DNA of 64,000 bases from Nocardioides sp. dk884 (lineage in GTDB: Bacteria > Actinomycetota > Actinomycetes > Propionibacteriales > Nocardioidaceae), in NCBI RefSeq assembly GCF_009557055.1, contig NZ_CP045649.1, positions 1,463,501-1,527,500 on the forward strand. Reading direction: 5' to 3'. Both the position numbers and the translations under genes were made by a program. The stretch's first letter is position 1, and each line of letters starts with the position of its first letter. Under the pieces are notes generated by a model. That model was not told the DNA's origin and ran no database searches. It saw only the letters and a program-made list of their open reading frames with translations. Below, piece by piece: positions 58,443 to 64,000 of this stretch.

Positions 58443-59402
58443 ATGGCGCTCCACATCGGCGTCGACGTCGGCGGCACCAAGGTGCTCGCGGCCGAGGTCG
58501 ACGCCGACGCGACGGTGCACCGCACCGCCCGGCGTACGACCCCGGGACGGCGGGTGGAGGTCGCCGTGCTCGAGGACGCGCTGACCGAGGCGGTCCTCGA
58601 GGTGGCCGGAGGGCGTCATGTCGACGGCGTCGGGCTGGCGGCGGCCGGGTTCGTGGACGCGGCGGGGGAGCGGGTGATGTTCGCCCCGCACCTGCCCTGG
58701 CGCGAGGACTCGGTCCGCGCGCGGCTCGCCCGGCGCTGGGAGACCACCGTCGTGCTCGACAACGACGCCAACTGCGCCGCGCGGGCGGAGGTCGAGCACG
58801 GTGGGGCGCGGGAGTTCTCCGACGCGCTGGTGATCACCCTCGGCACCGGGATCGGCGGAGCCGTGGTGCTCGGGCGCCGGCTGGTGCGCGGCCGCAACGG
58901 GATGGCGGGGGAGTTCGGCCACCAGCAGCTGGTGCCCGACGGGCTGCCGTGCGAGTGCGGCGGCCGCGGGTGCTGGGAGCAGTACTGCAGCGGCAACGCG
59001 CTGGTGCGCCACGCCCGCGCCCGGATCGGGCAGGAGTCGACGTCGCTGGAGCAGGCGTGCGGGGGTGACCCCGACCGGCTCGTCGGCCCGATGGTGACCG
59101 CCGCCGCCGAGGCGGGCGACGCGGTCGCGCGTCAGGCCTTCGCCGCCGTCGGTGACTGGCTCGGCGTGGGCGTGGCCAACCTGGTCGCAGCCCTCGACCC
59201 CGAGGTCGTGGTGGTCGGCGGCGGGGTGTCAGCCGCCGGCGAGCTGCTGCTGGAGCCGGCGCGCGCCGCCCTGAGCCGCAGCCTGGTCGGCGCCGGGCAC
59301 CGGGTGGTGCCGCCGCTGGTGCGGGCGAGGTTCGGCCCGGAGGCGGGCGTCATCGGCGCGGCACGCCTGGCCGCGAAGGCGACGCTACGCGACCGGGTCT
59401 GA
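58443..59402 (+). CDS. Second ROK-family sugar kinase (paralogue)
   Basis: A 319-aa ROK kinase adjacent to glkA and clearly related to it: MALHIGVDVGGTKVLAAEVD, VLDNDANCAARAEVEHGGAR, ITLGTGIGGAVVLGRRLVRG, GEFGHQQLVPDGLPCECGGR and zinc-site GCWEQYCSGNALV. All catalytic and zinc residues are kept, so it should be active; the sugar specificity may differ. GAGGAGG directly abuts the ATG with no spacer, an unusual and possibly weak initiation site. Tandem duplication is the likely origin. Confidence 0.92.
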   Translation: MALHIGVDVGGTKVLAAEVDADATVHRTARRTTPGRRVEVAVLEDALTEAVLEVAGGRHVDGVGLAAAGFVDAAGERVMFAPHLPWREDSVRARLARRWETTVVLDNDANCAARAEVEHGGAREFSDALVITLGTGIGGAVVLGRRLVRGRNGMAGEFGHQQLVPDGLPCECGGRGCWEQYCSGNALVRHARARIGQESTSLEQACGGDPDRLVGPMVTAAAEAGDAVARQAFAAVGDWLGVGVANLVAALDPEVVVVGGGVSAAGELLLEPARAALSRSLVGAGHRVVPPLVRARFGPEAGVIGAARLAAKATLRDRV

Positions 59403-59414
59403 CGCGAACTCACC

Positions 59415-59813
59415 TCAGACCCGGGCGCCGTCGTCCCAGGGGTCGCGCGGCTCGCGCGGCATCCGCCACACCAGGTAGACGAAGCCGCCGACGAAGCCCG
59501 AGACCAGCAGGTAGGACACGATCCCGGGCAGCCCGATGCCCAGCAGCAGGCACAGCAGCAGGATCGCGGGGGAGCCGAAGACCCCGATCCAGGCGATCAG
59601 CCGGTCCCGGGTCGGCCGGGGCAGCGGCGGGGGCGCCGGCGGCACGAAGCCGTCCTCGGGCTCCGGGTCGGGGTCCGGGTCGACGACGTACGCGGCGAAC
59701 GGCTCGGGATCCGGCTCGACCGGCTCCACGGCGGGCACGTCGTCGAGCTGCGGCCGCTCGCCGTAGTTCTCGACGATGCCGCGCCACACCTCGTCGTCGT
59801 TTCCACGCTGCAC
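59415..59813 (-). CDS. Small acidic membrane protein
   Basis: A 132-aa protein. The N-terminal half is acidic and proline-rich (EPVEPDPEPFAAYVVDPDPD), followed by LPRPTRDRLIAWIG, two membrane helices (about 75-96 and 98-118) and a short cytoplasmic tail, WRMPREPRDPWDDGARV. No family recognised. GTG 59813 is preceded by GGAGGG and, 6 nt upstream, TACGCT (59825-59820), so it could start leaderless or with a leader. Confidence 0.75.
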   Translation of the reverse strand: MQRGNDDEVWRGIVENYGERPQLDDVPAVEPVEPDPEPFAAYVVDPDPDPEPEDGFVPPAPPPLPRPTRDRLIAWIGVFGSPAILLLCLLLGIGLPGIVSYLLVSGFVGGFVYLVWRMPREPRDPWDDGARV

Positions 59814-59819
59814 CCCTCC

Positions 59820-59825
59820 AGCGTA
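59820..59825 (-). promoter_or_regulatory. -10 box before small acidic membrane protein
   Basis: TACGCT on the minus strand, 6 nt before GTG 59813. Confidence 0.45.
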
Positions 59826-59845
59826 GTTCCGTGGGGGTGGGGGCG

Positions 59846-60616
59846 CTATCGGATGCTCACGCGGGCGACGAAGTCGGCGGTCTCCTCGAAGATCCGCGGC
59901 GCGTCGTGGTCGAGGGTGGCCACGTGGTAGCTGTCCGCCAGGCGCACCACGCGCAGGTCGGTGGAGGACACCCGCTCGGTGATCAGCGGCTCGGAGAGGT
60001 CGTCGACCACGTGGTCGACCTCCGAGCGCAGGTACAGCAGCGGCGCGGTGACCCGGGGCAGCGCGGTCACCAGCTCGGGCCAGGCGCGGAACATCGAGCG
60101 CGCCGCGCGCAGCGGGGTGCGCGGATAGCCGTGCTCGGTCACGCCGGGCTTGGAGATGTCGTCGACGATGCCGGGCATCGAGGGCAGCACGTGCTGCAGC
60201 ACCGGCAGCAGGCGGACGTCGAGGCGGCGGGTCGCCACCGCCGGGTTCACCACCACCACGCCCGCGACCCGGTCGGGGTGGTCGGCCGCGAGCCGCAGCG
60301 CCAGCGCGCCGCCCATCGACAGACCACCCACGACGACCGCGTCGTTCTCCAGGCACAGACCGTCGAAGACGCGCGCCAGCTCGCCGTACCAGTCCTCCCA
60401 GCGCGTGGTGTTCATCTCCTGCCAGGTGGTGCCGTGGCCGGGCAGCCGGGGGACCTCCACGGCGTAGCCCAGGGCGGCGAGGTGCTCGCCCCAGGGCTTG
60501 ACCGAGGCGGGCTGGCCGGTGAAGCCGTGGCTGAGCAGGACACCGACGCGGCGACCACCCGTCAGCTCGGGGCGGGCGGGGGCCGAGAGCGGGGCGGCGA
60601 GCGGGTGGATCGTCAT
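59846..60616 (-). CDS. Alpha/beta hydrolase (monoglyceride lipase/carboxylesterase type)
   Basis: A 256-aa esterase. The oxyanion region is VGVLLSHGFTGQPASVKPWG, the nucleophile elbow VVVGGLSMGGALALRLAADH (Ser in GLSMG), the acid is in YLRSEVDHVVDD, and the catalytic His is in LADSYHVATLDHD. The pattern fits Est30/monoglyceride-lipase proteins acting on short acyl esters or monoacylglycerols. ATG 60616 lies 6 nt behind TAGGAT (60628-60623). It is divergent from the PlsC-type acyltransferase, another glycerolipid gene. Confidence 0.93.
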   Translation of the reverse strand: MTIHPLAAPLSAPARPELTGGRRVGVLLSHGFTGQPASVKPWGEHLAALGYAVEVPRLPGHGTTWQEMNTTRWEDWYGELARVFDGLCLENDAVVVGGLSMGGALALRLAADHPDRVAGVVVVNPAVATRRLDVRLLPVLQHVLPSMPGIVDDISKPGVTEHGYPRTPLRAARSMFRAWPELVTALPRVTAPLLYLRSEVDHVVDDLSEPLITERVSSTDLRVVRLADSYHVATLDHDAPRIFEETADFVARVSIR

Positions 60617-60622
60617 GGGCGG

Positions 60623-60628
60623 ATCCTA
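60623..60628 (-). promoter_or_regulatory. -10 box of leaderless hydrolase promoter
   Basis: TAGGAT on the minus strand, 6 nt before ATG 60616. Confidence 0.6.
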
Positions 60629-60673
60629 GGTCTAGAGTTCGGCTGTCCGGGTCGTGTGCGGAAGGTGCTTCGC

Positions 60674-61414
60674 GTGTTGTATTGGTTCCTCAAGTGGGTC
60701 GCGCTCGGCCCCCTGCTCAAGGTCGTCTTCCGTCCTGAGCTGCACGGGGTCGACAACGTCCCTGCCGAGGGGCCGGCCATCCTGGCCAGCAACCACCTCT
60801 CCTACGCCGACTGGCTGTTCATGCCGCTGCGGCTGCCGCGCCGGGTGACGTTCGTGGCCAAGGCCGAGTACTTCAACGGCACCGGCATCAAGGGCGCCCT
60901 GCAGCGCGCCTTCTTCGGCGGCTCCGGCCAGGTGCCGATCGACCGCGCCAGCGGCAGCGCCGCCGAGGGGGCACTCAGCGCGGCCAAGCGGATCCTCGAC
61001 GAGGGCCACCTGTTCGGCATCTACCCCGAGGGCACCCGTTCCCACGACGGTCGCCTCTACCGCGGCAAGACCGGCGTCGCGCGGCTCGCGCTCGAGACCG
61101 GCGCCCCGGTCATCCCGGTCGCGGTGATCGGCACCGACGTGGTCGCCCCGCCCGGCAAGAAGTTCGGCAAGTTCACCCGCCCGGTGGTGAAGTTCGGCGA
61201 GCCCCTGGACTTCTCCCGCTACGAGGGCATGGAGAACGACCGCTACATCCTGCGTTCGATCACCGACGAGATCATGTACGAGATCATGCGGCTCTCCGGG
61301 CAGGAGTACGTCGACATGTACGCCGCCCAGGCCAGGGAGCTCTCCAAGGAGCAGGCGAAGGAGCAGGCCCGCGCCGCCCGCCGCGAGGGCGCCGAGCAGA
61401 AGAAGGCGTCCTGA
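60674..61414 (+). CDS. 1-acyl-sn-glycerol-3-phosphate acyltransferase (PlsC family)
   Basis: The enzyme adds the second acyl chain in phosphatidate synthesis. The 246-aa protein starts VLYWFLKWVALGPLLKVVFR, a membrane-associated helix, and has the catalytic SNHLSYADWLFMP (HX4D), VPIDRASGSAAEGALSAAKR and FGIYPEGTRSHDGRLYRGK (EGT motif). GTG 60674 is chosen because GGAAGG lies 8 nt upstream and the N-terminus then aligns with mycobacterial Rv2182c; GTG 60656 is an alternative. The C-terminus is a Lys/Arg/Glu-rich helix. Confidence 0.94.
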   Translation: MLYWFLKWVALGPLLKVVFRPELHGVDNVPAEGPAILASNHLSYADWLFMPLRLPRRVTFVAKAEYFNGTGIKGALQRAFFGGSGQVPIDRASGSAAEGALSAAKRILDEGHLFGIYPEGTRSHDGRLYRGKTGVARLALETGAPVIPVAVIGTDVVAPPGKKFGKFTRPVVKFGEPLDFSRYEGMENDRYILRSITDEIMYEIMRLSGQEYVDMYAAQARELSKEQAKEQARAARREGAEQKKAS

Positions 61415-61479
61415 TCGACCCGCTCGGGTGGCGACGCCCGGCGCCCACCGTCGAGGACCGGCTGTTCCGCGCGCTCGCC

Positions 61480-62562
61480 GTGCTGCGGGTGGTGTTCTGG
61501 CTCAACACGGTCGCGATCAACCTCTGGAACGCCGGGAACTTCCAGCGCCCGCTCGCCGGGGTGGTGGTCGTGGCGCTGCTCGGCGGGTGGACGGCGTACG
61601 TGCTGCACGCCTGCGCCGACGCCGCCCGGCGCACGCCGCTGCTCCTCGGGCTCGACCTCGCGGTCGCCGTCGCGGCGCTCGTCTCCTCACCGCTGCTGAA
61701 GGGCGAGGGCTTCCAGGCCACCGTCCCGGGCTTCTGGGTCGCGGGCCCGCTGCTGGCCTGCGCGGCCCGGTACGGCGTGCGCGGCGGGCTGTCCGCCGGC
61801 GCGGTGCTGGCCGGCACCGACCTGCTGGTGCGCGAGGACATCGGGCAGGGCAACTACGGCAACGTCTTCCTGCTGCTGATCGGCGGGCCGGTGGTGGGCT
61901 ACCTGGCCGACTCGCTGCGGCGGATGGCCGCCGAGCGCGACCGCGCCCAGCGCGCGGCGGCCGCGGAGGCGGAGCGGGTGCGCCTCGGGCGCGCCGTCCA
62001 CGACGGGGTGCTGCAGGTGCTCGCGCTGGTGCAGCGCCGCGGCGCCGAGCTGGGCGGGGAGGGCGCCGAGCTGGGCCGCCTCGCCGGTGAGCAGGAGGCC
62101 GTGCTGCGGCGCCTGATCCGCGCCCAGGACGCGGTCGACCCCGACGCCGCGAGCGCCTCCGGCAGTGCCGACCTGGCCGCCGCGCTCGCCGGGCTCGGCT
62201 CCGCCCGGGTCAGCGTCGCCACCCCCGGCACGCCGGTGGAGCTCGCGGCGCACGCGGTCGAGGAGCTGGTCGCGGTGGTGCGCGCCTGTCTGGACAACGT
62301 GCGGGTCCACGTCGGTCCCGACGCACCCGCCTGGGTGCTGCTCGAGGCCGTCGGGGACAAGGTCGAGATCTCGGTGCGCGACGAGGGCCCCGGTATCCCC
62401 GCGGGCCGGCTCGACCAGGCCGTGGCCCAGGGCCGCCTCGGGGTGAGCCAGTCGATCTGCGGCCGGGTCGCCGACCTCGGCGGCAGCGCCGAGCTCAGCA
62501 CCGGCGGCTTCGGCACCGAGTGGGAGATCGTCGTACCCCGGGGCCCTAGGGTCGGCGCATGA
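61480..62562 (+). CDS. macS: MacS-family sensor histidine kinase
   Basis: A membrane histidine kinase with about four to five N-terminal helices (up to residue 145), then AERDRAQRAAAAEAERVRLG and the H-box RAVHDGVLQVLALVQRRG with His174. The ATPase domain has VVRACLDNVRVHVG (N box) and VRDEGPGIPAG. The start is uncertain. GTG 61480 is the first canonical start, but the upstream in-frame codons LIDPLGWRRPAPTVEDRLFR look coding. They would need CTG 61411, which overlaps the PlsC stop (CTGA) and has AGAAGG 4 nt before it. Partner regulator is probably the gene at 63133. MacRS of Streptomyces affects morphology and antibiotic production. Confidence 0.88.
   Translation: MLRVVFWLNTVAINLWNAGNFQRPLAGVVVVALLGGWTAYVLHACADAARRTPLLLGLDLAVAVAALVSSPLLKGEGFQATVPGFWVAGPLLACAARYGVRGGLSAGAVLAGTDLLVREDIGQGNYGNVFLLLIGGPVVGYLADSLRRMAAERDRAQRAAAAEAERVRLGRAVHDGVLQVLALVQRRGAELGGEGAELGRLAGEQEAVLRRLIRAQDAVDPDAASASGSADLAAALAGLGSARVSVATPGTPVELAAHAVEELVAVVRACLDNVRVHVGPDAPAWVLLEAVGDKVEISVRDEGPGIPAGRLDQAVAQGRLGVSQSICGRVADLGGSAELSTGGFGTEWEIVVPRGPRVGA
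62547..62552 (+). promoter_or_regulatory. -10 box of leaderless promoter inside macS 3' end
   Basis: TAGGGT lies 6 nt before ATG 62559, which itself overlaps the macS stop (ATGA), so the gene could be both coupled and independently transcribed. Confidence 0.55.
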
Positions 62563-63140
62563 CGATCCACTCCACGCATCCCTTCCCCACGGGGGAGGAC
62601 CCGGTGCGACGGCTGCGGGGACGCCTCGGCGGCGCGGTGTCGCTGTGGACCACCGGCGCCGGCGCGGACCGCGCCGGGCTCACCGTGACCTCGCTGATGG
62701 TCGCCGCCGGCGAGCCCGCCCGGCTGCTCGGCCTGATCGACCCCGACTCCGACCTGGCGGACGCGCTGGCGGATGCCGCTGGCGACTCGGGCGACTCGGG
62801 CGACTCGGGCGGCTCGAGCGGCTCGAGCGGCTCGGAGGGGGACGGCGCCCGCTGCGTCGTCCAGCTGCTGTCCTGGCCCGACCGGGGGCTGGCCGACATG
62901 TTCGCCGGCACCGCGCCCGCCCCCGGAGGGGTGTTCGGCCAGGCGGAGTTCGAGCAGACCCCGTGGGGCCCGCGGCTGGCGAGCGCGACCACCTGGGCCG
63001 GCGTACGACTGGAGTCGGTGACCTCGCTGGGCTGGTCGGACCTGCTCACCTGCGTGGTCGAGGAGCTGGTCGTGGGGGAGGACCGCGAGCCGCTGGCGCA
63101 CCGCCGCGGGCGCTACCACCGGGCGGCGGCCGATGCCTGA
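62559..63140 (+). CDS. Flavin-reductase-like (split-barrel FMN-binding) protein
   Basis: A 193-aa protein resembling flavin-reductase-domain proteins: VRRLRGRLGGAVSLWTTGAG, DRAGLTVTSLMVAAGEPARL and DMFAGTAPAPGGVFGQAEFE. A Gly/Asp/Ser insert (about residues 75-92, GDSGDSGDSGGSSGSSGS) comes from six 9-bp DNA repeats in the position of a loop. It is encoded between the kinase and regulator genes and overlaps both, suggesting a redox link to this signalling pair; no direct evidence. Confidence 0.8.
   Translation: MTIHSTHPFPTGEDPVRRLRGRLGGAVSLWTTGAGADRAGLTVTSLMVAAGEPARLLGLIDPDSDLADALADAAGDSGDSGDSGGSSGSSGSEGDGARCVVQLLSWPDRGLADMFAGTAPAPGGVFGQAEFEQTPWGPRLASATTWAGVRLESVTSLGWSDLLTCVVEELVVGEDREPLAHRRGRYHRAAADA
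62781..62834. repeat. Six 9-bp tandem repeats in flavin-reductase-like gene
   Basis: GGCGACTCG three times (62781-62807), then GGCGGCTCG and AGCGGCTCG twice (to 62834). In-frame, coding for GDS/GGS/SGS triplets; copy number can vary without frameshift. Confidence 0.92.
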
Positions 63141-63843
63141 GGCTCCCCTCCCCGCGCCCTCCCCGGCTCCCCTCGCTGCCGCGGGCACCGAGGCGGCGCC
63201 GGTGCGCGTGATGGTGGTCGATGACCACCCGATGTGGCGCGACGCGGTCGAGCGCGACCTGGCCGCGGCCGGCTTCGACGTGGTCGGGGTGGCCGCCGAC
63301 GGACGCCAGGCGCTGGCCCGGTTCCCCGCCTGCCGGCCCCAGGTCCTGGTGCTCGACCTGCAGATCCCCGAGCCCAACGGCGTCGCGGTCACCGCGGAGG
63401 TGCTGCGCCACGACCCCTCGGCGCGGGTGCTGATCCTCTCCGCCTCCGGCGAGCAGGGCGACGTCCTCGAGGCGGTCAAGGCCGGCGCCACCGGCTACCT
63501 GGTGAAGTCCGCGTCGCGCGAGGAGCTCATCGACGCCGTACGACGGGTGGCGGCGGGCGACACGGTGTTCACCGCCGGGCTCGCCGGTCTGGTGCTGGGG
63601 GAGTATCGCCGCATCGCCGAGCCGGGCGCCGACGACCCGGGGCACCCGGAGCTCACCGAGCGCGAGACCGAGGTGCTGAAGATGGTCGCCAAGGGGATGA
63701 GCTACAAGCAGATCGCGGAGCGGCTGGTGCTCTCCCACCGCACCGTGCAGAACCACGTGCAGAACACGCTGCGCAAGCTGCAGATGCACAACCGCGTCGA
63801 GCTCACCCGCTGGGCGATCGAGCAGGGCCTCGACGGTGACTGA
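63133..63843 (+). CDS. NarL/LuxR-family response regulator (MacR-like)
   Basis: A 236-aa response regulator. After a Pro/Ala-rich start, the receiver begins VRVMVVDDHPMWRDAVERDL (acidic pair D30/D31), with phospho-acceptor D75 in VLVLDLQIPEPNG, Ser/Thr in LILSASGEQ and Lys in GYLVKSASREE. The LuxR HTH is ELTERETEVLKMVAKGMSYK followed by QIAERLVLSHRTVQNHVQNT. ATG 63133 overlaps the preceding stop by 8 bases. Likely partner of the MacS-like kinase. Confidence 0.94.
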   Translation: MPEAPLPAPSPAPLAAAGTEAAPVRVMVVDDHPMWRDAVERDLAAAGFDVVGVAADGRQALARFPACRPQVLVLDLQIPEPNGVAVTAEVLRHDPSARVLILSASGEQGDVLEAVKAGATGYLVKSASREELIDAVRRVAAGDTVFTAGLAGLVLGEYRRIAEPGADDPGHPELTERETEVLKMVAKGMSYKQIAERLVLSHRTVQNHVQNTLRKLQMHNRVELTRWAIEQGLDGD

Positions 63844-64000
63844 CGACGCGCAGCTGCTGGAGATCGCCGACGAGCTCTACGCGTTGGCGCTCGCGGACTT
63901 CACCCCCGCGCGAGACGCCCGGGCCAAGCAGCTGCGCGGCACCGACGAGGCCGCCCCGGTGCGCAAGCTGCGCAAGCCGTCCACCGCGGCCTGGGTGGTC
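63836..64000 (+). CDS. Uncharacterised actinobacterial protein, 3' truncated by window
   Basis: Only the first 55 codons are present: VTDDAQLLEIADELYALALA, then DFTPARDARAKQLRGTDEAA and LRKPSTAAWVV, with no stop before the window end. This N-terminal pattern is seen in an actinobacterial family of unknown function, from memory. GTG 63836 overlaps the regulator stop by 8 bases, implying coupling to the two-component genes. Confidence 0.7.
   Translation, partial: MTDDAQLLEIADELYALALADFTPARDARAKQLRGTDEAAPVRKLRKPSTAAWVV

Noticed and set aside
62781-62834. Short tandem repeats considered as CRISPR
   Set aside because: Units are 9 bp, contiguous, in frame and without spacers; the same applies to the 15-bp repeats at 20278.

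Overview
This window is very GC-rich chromosomal DNA with G/C-biased third codon positions, frequent GTG and some TTG starts, and four-base ATGA/GTGA gene overlaps. Gene content and order point to an actinobacterium: aa3-type cta genes beside qcrCAB, PspAA/PspAB, DUF3043, DUF5304, a 13E12-type HNH protein and an NlpC/P60 gene behind a c-di-AMP riboswitch. A Nocardioides-like member of the Propionibacteriales fits best, but this is inference from sequence character. No tRNA, rRNA, CRISPR array or intact prophage was seen.

Layout. 1-4.3 kb: end of infB, then rbfA-truB-ribF and a membrane protein (translation factors, tRNA modification, flavin synthesis). 4.4-9.7 kb: exported sulfite-oxidase-like molybdoenzyme and a two-component system facing an MMPL exporter. 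9.9-14.2 kb: rpsO, pnp and an M16 protease. 14.2-16.0 kb: an accessory-looking minus-strand cluster of a methyltransferase, a SatD-like HTH protein and a frameshifted DUF3307-like membrane protein. 16.1-21.4 kb: dapB, azlCD, acetyltransferase, aldo/keto reductase, transporter and DUF3043. 21.6-24.3 kb: pspA-pspAA-htpX-pspAB envelope-stress locus. 24.4-28.4 kb: PhnA-like protein, nadA, acetyltransferase, glycerate kinase, erpA. 28.6-30.6 kb: SOS-controlled HNH endonuclease and an insertion-sequence remnant. 30.6-44.1 kb: PfkB kinase, TusA/cysteine desulfurase pair, ctaCDF, L,D-transpeptidase, LLM flavoprotein and ctaE-qcrCAB. 44.4-49.6 kb: pseudo-receiver, trpD, Lrp-type protein, exonuclease/GIY-YIG protein, NYN protein and a small Cys-rich protein. 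49.7-53.4 kb: riboswitch, NlpC/P60 protein and two membrane metalloprotease-like proteins. 53.4-61.4 kb: FadD15-like ligase, SRPBCC, ArsA-like ATPase, DUF5304, two ROK kinases, lipase and PlsC acyltransferase. 61.4-64.0 kb: MacS-like kinase, flavin-reductase-like protein, response regulator and the start of another gene.

How they work together. The 24-61 kb half keeps the gene neighbourhood known from mycobacteria (around Rv2182c-Rv2205c) and streptomycetes. It combines a complete cytochrome bcc-aa3 respiratory module with iron-sulfur and sulfur-transfer genes (ErpA, cysteine desulfurase, TusA). Those could serve the Rieske protein QcrA and the [4Fe-4S] enzyme NadA.

The most striking sequence-level pattern is a repeated leaderless promoter. 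A TANNNT -10 box lies 6-7 nt before the ATG/GTG of at least 17 genes, with one near match (CATAAT) before ctaE. In one case the two -10 boxes of a divergent pair overlap in a CCCTAGGG palindrome. Other notable signals are a consensus LexA box filling the promoter spacer of the HNH gene, a palindromic operator in the SatD promoter, and a CRP-like site at 18.2 kb.
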